Under the pieces are notes generated by a model. It was not told the origin of the DNA. It saw only the letters and a program-made list of their open reading frames with translations, and ran no database searches. DNA of 64,000 nucleotides from Rhodospirillales bacterium URHD0017 (lineage in GTDB: Bacteria; Pseudomonadota; Alphaproteobacteria; Reyranellales; Reyranellaceae): assembly GCA_900110395.1 (NCBI GenBank), contig FODP01000015.1:1-64000 (forward strand), written 5' to 3'. The number at the start of each line of letters is the position of its first letter. The first letter of the stretch is position 1. Positions 24,008 to 34,170 of the stretch are shown one piece after another. Position numbers and translations under genes: made by a program.

Positions 24008-24107
24008 TGCTCCTCTCCCCCGCTAGGGGGAGAGGCTGGGTGAGGGGGCATCGACAGCTCGTGCAGCCCCCTCACCTAACCTCTCCCCCTAGCGGGGGAG
24101 AGGAGCA
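24008..24107. repeat. Long GC-rich inverted repeat (CTCCTCTCCCCC family)
   Basis: Arms of about 42 bases (24008-24049 and 24066-24107) pair with two mismatches and a short spacer. Each arm holds a smaller palindrome (CTCCTCTCCCC...GGGGAGAGG) and the TGGGTGAGGGG tail. Related copies are at 31975 and 34218. It lies between the GST gene and a convergent small gene and could form a bidirectional terminator-like hairpin. Confidence 0.85.
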
Positions 24108-24118
24108 TGAAGAAGGTC

Positions 24119-24147
24119 ATGAGCGGGCCGGAGGCCCGCGCTCCCGG
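24119..24147 (+). repeat. REP-like palindrome
   Basis: ATGAGCG is followed by a hairpin CGGGCC-GGA-GGCCCG and the tail CGCTCCCGG. The loop GGA and flanks are shared with copies at 9246/9300, 31936, 34171 and 34324, while the arms differ but stay complementary. Confidence 0.75.
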
Positions 24148-24151
24148 AAGA

Positions 24152-24475
24152 CTACTGCCGCTTGGGCAGGTTCTTCATCTCCGCCAGGATCGCGCGATCG
24201 ATCACCGTGAAGAGATAGGCGTCCGGCGCCAGCGTGCAGCCGCCGCGCACGAGATGGCCGATCTGCGCACCCACCGCGCCGTCGGGAATGACGACGCCGC
24301 GATAGCGCGCGGCGTGGTCGGCCAGGTAGACCGCCAGCGTCTTGCGCGCCTCGGGGTTCATGGCGTGGGCTTCCTTGCAGGTGATGTAGGCCGCCTGGTC
24401 GAAGTTGGTCGGCTGCGCCTGGGCGGTGCCCGCGATGGACATCAGGGCGGCGGCGACGAGAAGTTCGCGCATCAT
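24152..24475 (-). CDS. HdeA/HdeB-like small periplasmic protein
   Basis: The protein has 107 residues with a signal peptide (LLVAAALMSIAGTAQA). The mature part has two cysteines (ITCKEAHAM and GGCTLAPDAY) in the HdeA/HdeB-like pattern, which would form one disulfide, with GVVIPDGAVGAQIGHLVRGGC between helices. HdeA-type proteins are acid-stress chaperones of the periplasm. The match is by size, signal peptide and Cys spacing, so family membership is probable rather than certain. It lies 8 bases downstream of a lipoprotein gene on the same strand. Confidence 0.6.
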   Translation of the reverse strand: MMRELLVAAALMSIAGTAQAQPTNFDQAAYITCKEAHAMNPEARKTLAVYLADHAARYRGVVIPDGAVGAQIGHLVRGGCTLAPDAYLFTVIDRAILAEMKNLPKRQ

Positions 24476-24483
24476 GGCCTCCG

Positions 24484-24699
24484 TTACTTGTCGCCGATGG
24501 CGCTGCCGCCGAGATAGCCCACGGCGCCGCCGATCAGGCCGGCGCCAACGACCGCGCCGAAGCTGCCGCCGGCCACGGCCGCGATGCCGGTGCCGAGCGC
24601 CGCGCCAGTCACCGCGCCCTTCTGGCCCATCGTCATGTTCTCGCAGCCGCCGAGGAACCCGGCGACGACGAGGAGTGTGAGGATTTTCGTTTTGATCAT
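24484..24699 (-). CDS. Glycine-zipper lipoprotein
   Basis: This 71-residue lipoprotein has a lipobox FLGGC near residue 19, then a glycine-zipper region (GAALGTGIAAVAGGSFGAVVGAG, then GGAVGYLGGSAIGD) like OsmB/YMGG-type outer-membrane lipoproteins. The frame is open upstream to 24828, but ATG 24699 is preceded by GGGAGAAGATC and starts the signal peptide, so it is the real start. It probably inserts in the outer membrane. It is co-directional with the HdeA-like gene. Confidence 0.75.
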   Translation of the reverse strand: MIKTKILTLLVVAGFLGGCENMTMGQKGAVTGAALGTGIAAVAGGSFGAVVGAGLIGGAVGYLGGSAIGDK

Positions 24700-24951
24700 G
24701 ATCTTCTCCCGCTTCTTCGCCTCCCTCAGGGAGGCGTCATATCCGCCTTCACCCAGCCCTTGTCCGGATTGAAGGATGCAAATCACGCCCGCCTTTTCGG
24801 CCGTCTGCGGACCGCCCGGAGGACGCATGGCCCCAGCGTCAGGGCCACCGCGAAAAGCCCAGCAGATGACGCCTGTTCATAGTTCGCCCTTGTTTAGTGC
24901 TCGGTGACGTCGGCACACACTAGCGGTAGAGGGTGCGCCCCGTCCAGCACG

Positions 24952-26793
24952 TCACACCAGACGATACACCTCGACGGGATCGTCGTGGCCCTTGACCTGC
25001 CGCAGCTCCGGTTTGAGGGGGCCAAGGCCAACAGCATCGCGCTCGCGGATCGCGCCCATCGTGCTGCCGCTCGCCAGCACGACGATCTCCTCGCCCTCCT
25101 TCATGAACTCCTTGCCGAGCTGCTCGAAGCGCTGGGCGATGTTCACCGTGTCACCGACCACCGTGAAGTTCACGCGGCCCGGCGCGCCGATATTGCCGAC
25201 CACGACCGGACCGGAATGCAGCCCGATGCGCACGCGGATCGGCGCCTCGCCGGCAGCGCGGCGCGCGGCATTGTCCTCGGCGATCACACGGGCAATGGCG
25301 AGCGCCGCCCGCACCGCATGGTCGGCGTGGTCTTCCATGCGCGACAGGCCACCCCACACCGCCATGACGGAGTCGCCGATGTACTTGTCGATCACGCCGT
25401 GCTCGTGGTCGATGCAGGCGCCCAGCAGCGCGAAGTGATGGTTCAGCAGGTCGGCGGTCTGCTGTTCGGGCAGGTCTTCGGCCTGCGGTGTGAACTCGAC
25501 GATGTCGGAGAACATCACCGTGACGTTGCGCCGGCGCGAGCGCACGGCGTCCTCGCCAAGCTCCATCAACCGGAACACCAGGCGGTGCGGCACGTAGGCG
25601 CCGAACCATTTCAAGGCGCCGCGCGCCTTGTCGAGGCTGTGGCCGGCATCGTCGATCTCGCGCAGCCGCGAGCTGCGGTGGAACGGCTGATCGAACTCCA
25701 GCCGCTCGATGGATTCGGCAGCCGACGTGATGGTGCGGATCGAGCGCGCCATCGACAGCCCGATCAGCAGCGCCAGCAGGACCGCGACCGCGAGAGTGGC
25801 GCCGCCGACGATGGCGCCATTGGTCAGCCGGTCGAGGTCGCTGGTGGCGTCTTCCAGTGGAAAGTACTGCCCGACCAACCAGGGCGTCGGGCCGTAGCCC
25901 GGTAGCTCGCGATAGACGAACACCCAGCGCCGTCCCTCGGCCTCGATGACATGGCCAATATCGCCCAGGCCTCGGTCGAGCTGCGGGCTGCGGATCGGCG
26001 GCGACCAGATGCGCGCCAGCACCGGATCGTCGACTTCCTTGATGGTCGGCAGCTCGCGATCGGCGCTGAGCTCGAGGCCGCGCGGATCGACCAGGCGACG
26101 ATGCGCCAGCACGCGATCGCGCCCGACCAGGATGAAATATCGGCCGCCGCTTTCATGGCTCGCCTCGCCGATCAGCAGCGACAGGTCGCCGAGCGCCACC
26201 GTGGCCAGCAGGCCGCCGATGAAGGCGTCGTCGATGCGCCGGATCGGCGTGCGCACGTTGAGCACCGGCTGTTTCTCGACGTCGTTCCAGAACAGCGCGC
26301 CCCAGAAGGTGACATGCGAGGTCTGCAGCTCGCGGAAGCGTTCCAGGCCGCGCGGCAGGTCGGCCAGGGAAATGGTGTCACGGATCACCTGGCCGTCGGG
26401 GCGGCGGGCGACGCGTACCATCTTGAGATCGAATGTGGCGAAGGCCGCGCTCGAGATCGCCGGCACCTGGGTCATCATCACCCAAAGCGCCTCACGCATG
26501 TCGACTGGCGAGCTGATGTCGAGCCGGCCGCGGCCGGCGAGGGCGGCGACCATCTGCATATGGTCGGTGATGGCGTCGAGCTTGATCCTGATTGACGCGA
26601 TCTGGGAGTCGACGACGCGGGCGGCGCGGTCGACCATGAGCTTTTCGGCGGTGTTGGTGGCGCCGGCCAGCACGACGATGTAGGCGATGCCGGAGATCAG
26701 CGACAGCGAGACGAACGCAAGCGCCAACGCCGCGATCAGCGGCAGTCGCAGGCGCTGTCGGACGGCAGCGCCATTGGTGGTCACGGTAGTCAC
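24952..26793 (-). CDS. Class III adenylate/guanylate cyclase with periplasmic sensor and HAMP region
   Basis: The protein has 613 residues. Order: a membrane helix (about 18-40), a periplasmic Cache-like sensor (about 45-300), a second helix (GGATLAVAVLLALLIGLS, about 330-350), a HAMP-like linker, then the cyclase domain (about 420-610). The domain keeps both metal aspartates (VMFSDIVEFT and DKYIGDSVMAVWG), the substrate-contacting lysine and the transition-state Asn/Arg pair (VGDTVNIAQR). So it should make cAMP (or cGMP) in response to an outside signal. Target cAMP-binding regulators are not in the window. It follows pckA on the same strand with a strong hairpin between them. Confidence 0.9.
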   Translation of the reverse strand: MTTVTTNGAAVRQRLRLPLIAALALAFVSLSLISGIAYIVVLAGATNTAEKLMVDRAARVVDSQIASIRIKLDAITDHMQMVAALAGRGRLDISSPVDMREALWVMMTQVPAISSAAFATFDLKMVRVARRPDGQVIRDTISLADLPRGLERFRELQTSHVTFWGALFWNDVEKQPVLNVRTPIRRIDDAFIGGLLATVALGDLSLLIGEASHESGGRYFILVGRDRVLAHRRLVDPRGLELSADRELPTIKEVDDPVLARIWSPPIRSPQLDRGLGDIGHVIEAEGRRWVFVYRELPGYGPTPWLVGQYFPLEDATSDLDRLTNGAIVGGATLAVAVLLALLIGLSMARSIRTITSAAESIERLEFDQPFHRSSRLREIDDAGHSLDKARGALKWFGAYVPHRLVFRLMELGEDAVRSRRRNVTVMFSDIVEFTPQAEDLPEQQTADLLNHHFALLGACIDHEHGVIDKYIGDSVMAVWGGLSRMEDHADHAVRAALAIARVIAEDNAARRAAGEAPIRVRIGLHSGPVVVGNIGAPGRVNFTVVGDTVNIAQRFEQLGKEFMKEGEEIVVLASGSTMGAIRERDAVGLGPLKPELRQVKGHDDPVEVYRLV

Positions 26794-26832
26794 GTCCGGA
26801 ACATCATAGTCGGTTCCGGTGTGGACTTCCCT

Positions 26833-26857
26833 CCCCTTCGCGGAATCCGCGAAGGGG
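26833..26857. terminator. Perfect 12-bp hairpin, probable pckA terminator
   Basis: CCCCTTCGCGGA-A-TCCGCGAAGGGG is a perfect 12+1+12 palindrome. It lies 6 bases beyond the pckA stop and 40 bases before the cyclase start, both on the minus strand. No strong T-run follows. An almost identical palindrome (central base G) is at 49278-49302, so it is also a dispersed repeat. Confidence 0.6.
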
Positions 26858-26863
26858 GGGAAG

Positions 26864-28471
<1,608 letters not shown>

Positions 28472-28650
28472 GGCGTTTCTCCTGTTCAAAGTCTTATCGG
28501 TAAATCTTAAGACAACTCTAACCGGTCGGCCCTATGCGCTACTGGGACCAATTTGGGGTGGCAAGAGGGCCAGCACGCCTGCGACAGTTTAGTGTCGAGG
28601 ATCATGTGGATCAGATTTTGCAACCGCGAACAAGATGCCGCGGCGCGGAA

Positions 28651-29367
28651 TCAGACTGTCCTCGCCTTGCCAACCAATGCCACCAACACCTTGCGGGCCT
28701 CGGAAGCCGCACGGAGCGGCGCCTCGAAGGCCAGCCGGGCGACCTGCCCGCTCTGCCGCAGGTCGATCCCCTCGGCGTCGATCCCGGTCATCCGCCAGTC
28801 ACTGCCGCCAAGTCCCAGCAGCTTGGCGGCGTAGAGTTGCACAGCATCCGCATGGTCCTCGTTCATATGGCTGATGATGCCTTCTTCGGCGTCGGCAAGG
28901 CCCCCTGCCGGCTCGGCGCCGAGCTCCGCGGCCGAAAGCCATCTGATCTTGCCGAAGCCCGCAACCAGATGGGCACGCTCGACGGCGATCCGATAGAAGT
29001 GGAAGTCCTTGAAGCCGGCATACATCTCGGCATCGGGATGCCGGGCCAGGAAACGGCGGGCCAGACGGGCATCGTCGGTGCGCGCCGCGCGGCCGACCAG
29101 CGTCACTCGTGGCCCGGTGAGCGGCTGATCGAGGCCATGGGTGCCGTCGAAGAACAGCGATACGCGGGCATCGGCGGCAATGGCCTTGCTATGTTCGGCA
29201 AGGTCGCTCAACAGCAGGATCGGCGACAGGTCATGGTCGACGGCCGCCAGCACCAGCGAGGCGTAGGGCCAGGGAGCGCCTTCGACGGGCAGGGCCGTCG
29301 CCAGAGCGGCGCGATCGAGGCCACGCACGAGGTCGCGGACGCCGCGGGACATGTCTTCGGATTGCAT
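28651..29367 (-). CDS. HugZ-like FMN-binding / DUF2470 protein
   Basis: The protein has 238 residues. The N-terminal pyridoxamine-phosphate-oxidase-like split barrel (about 1-145) has RDLVRGLDRAALATALP and ASLVLAAVDHDLSPILLLSDLAEHSKAI. The C-terminal domain (about 160-235, with IISHMNEDHADAVQLYA) is DUF2470. This combination is seen in heme-utilisation HugZ-type proteins and related flavin-binding proteins. The frame is open upstream to 29529, but ATG 29367 (MQSEDMSRG) fits the family N-terminus. It lies between pckA and chvI, where many alphaproteobacteria have these genes directly adjacent. Confidence 0.8.
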   Translation of the reverse strand: MQSEDMSRGVRDLVRGLDRAALATALPVEGAPWPYASLVLAAVDHDLSPILLLSDLAEHSKAIAADARVSLFFDGTHGLDQPLTGPRVTLVGRAARTDDARLARRFLARHPDAEMYAGFKDFHFYRIAVERAHLVAGFGKIRWLSAAELGAEPAGGLADAEEGIISHMNEDHADAVQLYAAKLLGLGGSDWRMTGIDAEGIDLRQSGQVARLAFEAPLRAASEARKVLVALVGKARTV

Positions 29368-29488
29368 GATTTTAAGGGTTGGGAGCCAAAAGCGCCTTAA
29401 TTCACTCACATCGATGGCAGATTGCGGCGGCGGCGGCAACGGCCCGGACTGTGCTACCATTACCCGCCCCGACAGGAGAAGCCACGCC

Positions 29489-30184
29489 GTGCGCAAAAAC
29501 ATCGCCCTGGTTGACGACGACCGCAACATCCTGACTTCCGTGTCGATGCTGCTCGAAGCCGAAGGGTTTCAGATCAAGACCTATAACGACGGCGCCTCGG
29601 CCCTGGAGGGGCTGAACCAGTCGCCGCCCGACCTCGGCATCTTCGATATCAAGATGCCGCGCATGGACGGCATGGAGCTGCTCAACCGCATCCGCAAGAC
29701 CCAGCAGTTCCCGGTGATCTTCCTGACCTCGAAGGACGAGGAGATCGACGAGGTGCTGGGCCTGCGCATGGGCGCCGACGATTTCATCAGGAAGCCGTTC
29801 TCGCAGCGCCTGCTGCTCGAGCGCATCCGCGCCGTGCTGCGTCGCGCCGACGGCGGCGGCGCCAAGGGCGAGGCCGCGGCCGAGCGCATCGTGCGCGGCG
29901 AGCTGGTGCTCGATCCCTCTCGCCACCAGTGCACCTGGAAGGGCAAGGAGGTGCACCTCACGGTCACCGAGTTCCTGCTCTTGAAGTCGCTCGCCGAGCG
30001 GCCGGGTCACGTGAAGAACCGCGACCAGCTGATGGATGCGGCCTACGGCGAGACGATCTACGTCGACGACCGCACGATCGACAGCCACATCAAGCGAGTG
30101 CGCCGCAAGTTCCGCGAGGTCGACGGCGAGTTCGAGCAGATCGAAACGCTTTATGGCATCGGATACCGATACCGCGACGCCTGA
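29489..30184 (+). CDS. chvI: Two-component response regulator ChvI
   Basis: The protein has 231 residues. The receiver domain (about 1-120) has the acidic pair in LVDDDRN, the phospho-acceptor Asp53 (GIFDIKMPRMDG), the switch Thr in VIFLTSKD and Lys in IRKPFS. The winged-helix DNA-binding domain (about 135-230) is of the OmpR type (LTVTEFLLLKSLAERPGHVKNRDQL and the final ETLYGIGYRYR). GTG 29489 has a GGAG site. The gene overlaps chvG by 32 bases. ChvI/ExoR-type regulators control envelope, acid and carbon responses in alphaproteobacteria. Confidence 0.93.
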   Translation: MRKNIALVDDDRNILTSVSMLLEAEGFQIKTYNDGASALEGLNQSPPDLGIFDIKMPRMDGMELLNRIRKTQQFPVIFLTSKDEEIDEVLGLRMGADDFIRKPFSQRLLLERIRAVLRRADGGGAKGEAAAERIVRGELVLDPSRHQCTWKGKEVHLTVTEFLLLKSLAERPGHVKNRDQLMDAAYGETIYVDDRTIDSHIKRVRRKFREVDGEFEQIETLYGIGYRYRDA

Positions 30185-31919
30185 GCCCGGACGACGGTTC
30201 GGACTGCAGGATCTGCGGGCGCGAATCGCCGCGGCGCTGGGGCACCGCGACGAGGTGCCGCCGCGCGCCGCCTCGGCCGAGACGCCGTCCCTGCTGCGCC
30301 GCCGGCGCAGTGCGACACGGCGCTATTCGCCGCTCACCCGCCGCATCCTGCTGCTGAACATCATCCCGGTGGCGCTGCTGACGCTCGGCGCCGTCTATCT
30401 CAGCGACTACGAAGAAGAGCTGATAGACGCCGAGCTCGCCTCGCTCGCCGTCCAGGGCGAGATGGTGGCGGCGGGCATCGGCGAGGTCGCGGTCGCCGGC
30501 GGCGAGACCACGGTCAACCGCCTCGATGCCGACGCCGCCCGCCAGCTCCTCACCCGGCTGGTCCGCCCGACCGGCGTGCGGGCGCGCCTGTTCAGCGAGA
30601 CCGGCGAGCTTTTAGGCGATTCGGCCATCCTGAGCGACGCCGGGCGCATCCATGTCATGCCCCTGCCGCCACCGCAGGCCGTGCCTGCGGTCGAGCCGCA
30701 CTGGGGCGAGCGCGTCGGCGACTGGGTCGCCCGCCAGCTCTCGCGCGTCGATCGCTTTCCCGAATATGTCGAGCGCGCCGTGCCCACGGTGCGCGACTTC
30801 CCCGAGGCGGCGAGCGCGCTGCGCGGCTTCAACGCGTCGGCAGTGCGCGTCTCCAACGACGGCATGCTGATCCTGAGCGCCGCCGTGCCGGTGCAGCGCT
30901 ACAAGCAGGTGCTGGGCGCGCTGATGCTGACGCGCGACAACCGCGCCATCGCCGCCTCGCTGCGCGAGGTGCGCTACGACATGATGGTGATCGCGGCGGC
31001 CGCGCTCGGCATCACCGTGCTGCTGTCGCTTTACCTCGCCGGGACGATCACCCAGCCGATCGTGCGGCTGGCGCGCGCCGCCGACGAGGTGCGGCTGGCA
31101 CGCGAGAGCCGGCCGGAGATTCCCGACCTCGGCAAGCGCGGCGACGAGATCGGCGACCTGAATGACGCCCTACGCTCGATGACCGATGCGCTGTGGCAGC
31201 GCATCGGCACCATCGAGAGCTTTGCCGCCGACGTGGCGCACGAGCTCAAGAACCCGCTGACCTCGCTGCGCTCGGCGATCGAGGTGGCGGCGCGGCCCAA
31301 TCTCGAGCCGGAGCGGCGCGAGAAGCTGATGGGCATCGTGCTCGACGACATCAATCGCCTGAACCGCTTGATCACCGACATCTCGGAGGCCTCGCGACTC
31401 GACGCCGAACTGATGCGCGGCGAGGTGAAGCGGGTCGACCTCAATGCTCTCTTGAGCGACATGATCATCCACTATGCCATCACGGCCTCCCAGAAGGGCG
31501 GCGTCGAGGTCGAGTATCGTCTGGCCGCCAATCCGCCCTTCCTCGGGCATGGCCATGACGGCCGCTACGGCCAGGTGTTCCGCAATGTCATCGACAACGC
31601 GATCTCCTTCAGCCCATCGGGCTCGAGGATCGTGGTCGAGCTCAGCCGGGCGCCGCGCGGCGGGCCGTTCAGCGTCACCATTGACGACCAGGGCCCGGGC
31701 ATTCCCGAGGACAATCTCGAATCGATCTTCCAGCGCTTCTATTCCGAGCGGCCGACCGAGCACTTCGGCCAGCATTCGGGGCTCGGCCTCTCGATCTGCC
31801 GTCAGATCATGGAGACCTACGGCGGCTCGATCTCGGCCTCCAACCGCCGTGCACCCGACGGCCGCGTGCTCGGCGCGCGCTTCACCGTGCGTGTGCCGGC
31901 GGCCGACGGCCGCAAGTGA
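30153..31919 (+). CDS. chvG: Sensor histidine kinase ChvG
   Basis: The protein has 588 residues. It has a cytoplasmic basic N-terminus, a first membrane helix (about 65-85, IIPVALLTLGAVYLSDY), a periplasmic domain of about 190 residues, a second helix (about 275-295), a HAMP linker, a dimerisation domain with His363 (ADVAHELKNPLTSL) and an ATPase domain (VIDNAISFS, DDQGPGIP, HSGLGLSICRQI). The periplasmic sensor region and the HELKNPL text match ChvG/ExoS. ATG 30153 lies within chvI, which implies translational coupling. The cognate ExoR inhibitor is not in the window. Confidence 0.93.
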   Translation: MASDTDTATPEPGRRFGLQDLRARIAAALGHRDEVPPRAASAETPSLLRRRRSATRRYSPLTRRILLLNIIPVALLTLGAVYLSDYEEELIDAELASLAVQGEMVAAGIGEVAVAGGETTVNRLDADAARQLLTRLVRPTGVRARLFSETGELLGDSAILSDAGRIHVMPLPPPQAVPAVEPHWGERVGDWVARQLSRVDRFPEYVERAVPTVRDFPEAASALRGFNASAVRVSNDGMLILSAAVPVQRYKQVLGALMLTRDNRAIAASLREVRYDMMVIAAAALGITVLLSLYLAGTITQPIVRLARAADEVRLARESRPEIPDLGKRGDEIGDLNDALRSMTDALWQRIGTIESFAADVAHELKNPLTSLRSAIEVAARPNLEPERREKLMGIVLDDINRLNRLITDISEASRLDAELMRGEVKRVDLNALLSDMIIHYAITASQKGGVEVEYRLAANPPFLGHGHDGRYGQVFRNVIDNAISFSPSGSRIVVELSRAPRGGPFSVTIDDQGPGIPEDNLESIFQRFYSERPTEHFGQHSGLGLSICRQIMETYGGSISASNRRAPDGRVLGARFTVRVPAADGRK

Positions 31920-31935
31920 TCAAGCTCCTGCTCTT

Positions 31936-31963
31936 CCGGACCGCGAGCCTCCGGCTCGCTCAT
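31936..31963 (-). repeat. REP-like palindrome
   Basis: Read on the minus strand: ATGAGCG, hairpin CGAGCC-GGA-GGCTCG, then CGGTCCGG. It belongs to the same covarying family as the copies at 9246/9300, 24119, 34171 and 34324. It lies just after chvG. Confidence 0.7.
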
Positions 31964-31974
31964 CGCTCTTCTCA

Positions 31975-32013
31975 TGCTCCTCTCCCCCTTGGGGGAGAGG
32001 CTGGGTGAGGGGG
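31975..32013. repeat. Half copy of the CTCCTCTCCCCC inverted repeat
   Basis: The TGCTCCTCTCCCCC-TT-GGGGGAGAGG hairpin with the CTGGGTGAGGGGG tail corresponds to one arm of the long inverted repeats at 24008 and 34218. It lies 30 bases before hprK. Confidence 0.75.
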
Positions 32014-32043
32014 ATGCAGGAGAAAGCTTTCGGGTTGAAGAAG

Positions 32044-32484
32044 ATGACTCTCGTCCACGCGACCTGTGTGGCGTTGCGCCGAGGCCGCACGTGGCGCGCC
32101 GTGCTGTTGCGCGGGCCCTCGGGCGCCGGCAAGTCCGATCTCGCGCTGCGCCTGATCGAGACCGGCTGGCGCCTGGTGGCCGACGACCAGACCGAGCTCA
32201 ACCGCCAGGGCAAGCAGGTGATCGCCGCCGCGCCGGCACGCATAGCCGGTCTGATCGAAGCGCGCGGGCTCGGCATCGTGAAGGTCGGCCGTGATCAATC
32301 GGTGAGACGCGCTGCCGTGGCACTGCTGGTCGATCTCGCCCAGCCTCAGCGAATCGAACGCCTGCCTGAACCTGTCCGCGAAAAGATCCTGGGAATCGAT
32401 CTCCCGGTTGTTTCACTGGCACCGTTCGAAGCGTCCGCTTCTGCAAAGTTGCGCCTTGCCTTGATGCAAATCGCCAACGCATGA
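32044..32484 (+). CDS. hprK: HPr kinase/phosphorylase, short alphaproteobacterial form
   Basis: This 146-residue protein contains only the C-terminal catalytic domain of HprK, as is normal in alphaproteobacteria. The P-loop is RGPSGAGKSDLALRL near residue 21, followed by GWRLVADDQTEL and a metal/phosphate loop region (IEARGLGIVKVG). It phosphorylates the regulatory serine of HPr (Ser61 of the HPr encoded at 33847) and can reverse the reaction. It lies between chvG and rapZ in the conserved PTS regulatory block. Confidence 0.9.
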   Translation: MTLVHATCVALRRGRTWRAVLLRGPSGAGKSDLALRLIETGWRLVADDQTELNRQGKQVIAAAPARIAGLIEARGLGIVKVGRDQSVRRAAVALLVDLAQPQRIERLPEPVREKILGIDLPVVSLAPFEASASAKLRLALMQIANA

Positions 32485-32500
32485 TCGGCGCGTTTCAGCC

Positions 32501-33436
32501 ATGCCCGACAGCCCGGCAACTTCTACCACCGCTCGCCAACGCGACACGCGCCGCCCCTTCGTCCTGGTGACAGGACTTTCGGGAGCTGGCCGCGGCACGG
32601 CGCTGGCCGCCCTCGAGGACATGGGCTACGTCGCGGTCGACAACGTGCCGCTGCCGCTGCTCGGCGACCTGATGCGCTCGACCGCCGGCAGTCCCGGCGA
32701 GATGGCCGTTCCCCTCGCCTTCGGCGTCGACACCCGCACCTACGGCTTCGATCCGCACGACCTGGTGCGCCGCATCCAGGAGCTGCGCCTGCGCGCCGAC
32801 ATCACGGTGCGACTGCTGTTCCTCGACTGCGACAGCGAGACCCTGCTGCGGCGCTACACCGAATCGCGCCGGCCGCATCCGCTGGCGCCCGACCGTCCGG
32901 TCAAGGACGGCATCGGCGAGGAGCGCAAGCAGCTCGGCTGGGTGCGCGATTCGGCCGACGTCGTGATCGACACCTCGGCGCTCTCGCCGCACGCCTTCAA
33001 GCAGCTCCTGGTCGGCCACTTCGCGCTCGGCCACAGCCTCAATACGCGGCTCGCGGTGATGTCGTTCTCCTACCGCCGCGGCCTGCCGCGCGAGGCCGAC
33101 CTCGTGTTCGACGTGCGGTTCCTGAAAAATCCCCATTACGAGCCGGCGCTGAAACCGCTGACCGGCCGCAACCCGGCGGTCGCGGGCTACGTGGCCGGCG
33201 ATCCCGGCTACCGGCCGTTCATCGATTCGCTCAAGGGCCTGATCGGGCCGCTGCTGCCCCGATTCGACGCCGAGGGCAAGAGCTATTTGACCATCGCCAT
33301 CGGTTGTACGGGGGGCCGCCATCGCTCGGTGGCGGTCGCCGAGGAGCTTGCGGAGTGGTTGCGCGGCGCGGGCCGCTCGGTCACTCTCTCGCACCGGGAC
33401 GCCGATGCAGCCGGGGAGGCTGGCGGTGCAGGGTAG
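32501..33436 (+). CDS. rapZ: RapZ-type nucleotide-binding protein
   Basis: This 311-residue RapZ/YvcJ family protein has a P-loop VTGLSGAGRGTAL (about residues 23-35), followed by EDMGYVAVDNVPLPLL. The C-terminal ligand/RNA-binding domain includes CTGGRHRSVAVAEELAEWL. In enterobacteria RapZ ties glucosamine-6-phosphate level to small-RNA decay. The alphaproteobacterial role is not established. The P-loop has Arg31-Gly32 in place of the usual Lys-Ser, a change also known from some actinobacterial members, so NTP binding may be altered. It sits between hprK and the EIIA gene. Confidence 0.88.
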   Translation: MPDSPATSTTARQRDTRRPFVLVTGLSGAGRGTALAALEDMGYVAVDNVPLPLLGDLMRSTAGSPGEMAVPLAFGVDTRTYGFDPHDLVRRIQELRLRADITVRLLFLDCDSETLLRRYTESRRPHPLAPDRPVKDGIGEERKQLGWVRDSADVVIDTSALSPHAFKQLLVGHFALGHSLNTRLAVMSFSYRRGLPREADLVFDVRFLKNPHYEPALKPLTGRNPAVAGYVAGDPGYRPFIDSLKGLIGPLLPRFDAEGKSYLTIAIGCTGGRHRSVAVAEELAEWLRGAGRSVTLSHRDADAAGEAGGAG

Positions 33437-33445
33437 AGCATACGA

Positions 33446-33850
33446 ATGATTGGCATCGTTCTGGTGACCCACGGCAATCTGGCGCGTGAATTCATCGCCG
33501 CCCTGGAGCATGTCGTGGGTCCGCAGCAATGTGTGTTGGCGGTCTGTATCGGCGCCGACGACGACATGGAAAAGCGGCGCGCCGAGATCCTGGAGAGCGC
33601 CAAGGCCTGTGACACGGGCGACGGGGTGATCGTCCTGACCGACATGTTCGGCGGCACGCCGTCCAATCTCGCCATCTCGATCATGGAGCAGGCGCGCATA
33701 GAGGTGCTGGCCGGCGTCAACCTGCCGATGCTGGTCAAGCTCGCCTCGGTGCGCACCCGGCCGATCGCCGAGGCCGTGCGCATGGCCCAGGAGGCGGGCC
33801 GCAAGTACATCACCGTCGCCTCGCGCATCCTGGCCAAGGAAGCTTCGTGA
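33446..33850 (+). CDS. PTS EIIA component, mannose family
   Basis: The protein has 134 residues. The predicted phospho-accepting His9 lies in VLVTHGNLA, with the conserved VLTDMFGGTPSN loop near residue 67. It is a stand-alone EIIA-Man domain with no sugar permease nearby, as in the regulatory PTS of alphaproteobacteria. There it serves as a phosphate acceptor that signals carbon or nitrogen state. Its stop overlaps the HPr start by four bases. Confidence 0.92.
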   Translation: MIGIVLVTHGNLAREFIAALEHVVGPQQCVLAVCIGADDDMEKRRAEILESAKACDTGDGVIVLTDMFGGTPSNLAISIMEQARIEVLAGVNLPMLVKLASVRTRPIAEAVRMAQEAGRKYITVASRILAKEAS

Positions 33851-34158
33851 CGGATGCTGGGTCCGAAGGGGCCGCGGACGCGAGCATCGGAGCGCTGCGG
33901 CGCAACCTCCCCATCGCCAACAAGCGCGGCCTGCACGCGCGGGCCGCCGCGAAGTTCGTGCGCACCGCCGGCCAGTTCGACGCCCTCGTGCGCGTGTCCT
34001 TCAAGGGCCAGGAAGTCTCCGGCCTCTCCATCATGGGCCTGATGATGCTGGCTGCCGGCATCGGCAGCGAGATCGAGCTCTCCTGCTCGGGGCGGCAGGC
34101 CCCTGAGGCCATGGCCGCCCTGTCGGCCCTGGTCGAGGGCAAGTTCGGCGAAGAGTGA
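33847..34158 (+). CDS. ptsH: Phosphocarrier protein HPr
   Basis: The protein has 103 residues. His30 in KRGLHARAAAKFV is the phosphotransfer site, and Ser61 in VSGLSIMGLMMLAAG is the HprK target. A 17-residue N-terminal extension precedes the usual start of the fold. GTG 33847 overlaps the EIIA stop. HPr carries phosphate from EI to EIIA and, when serine-phosphorylated, blocks that flow. EI (PtsP-type) is not in the window. Confidence 0.93.
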   Translation: MTDAGSEGAADASIGALRRNLPIANKRGLHARAAAKFVRTAGQFDALVRVSFKGQEVSGLSIMGLMMLAAGIGSEIELSCSGRQAPEAMAALSALVEGKFGEE

Positions 34159-34170
34159 TTCTACGTCTTC

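Noticed and set aside
24008..24107. CRISPR-like repeat
   Set aside because: It is an inverted repeat with a single spacer, not a series of direct repeats with unique spacers. No cas genes are present.
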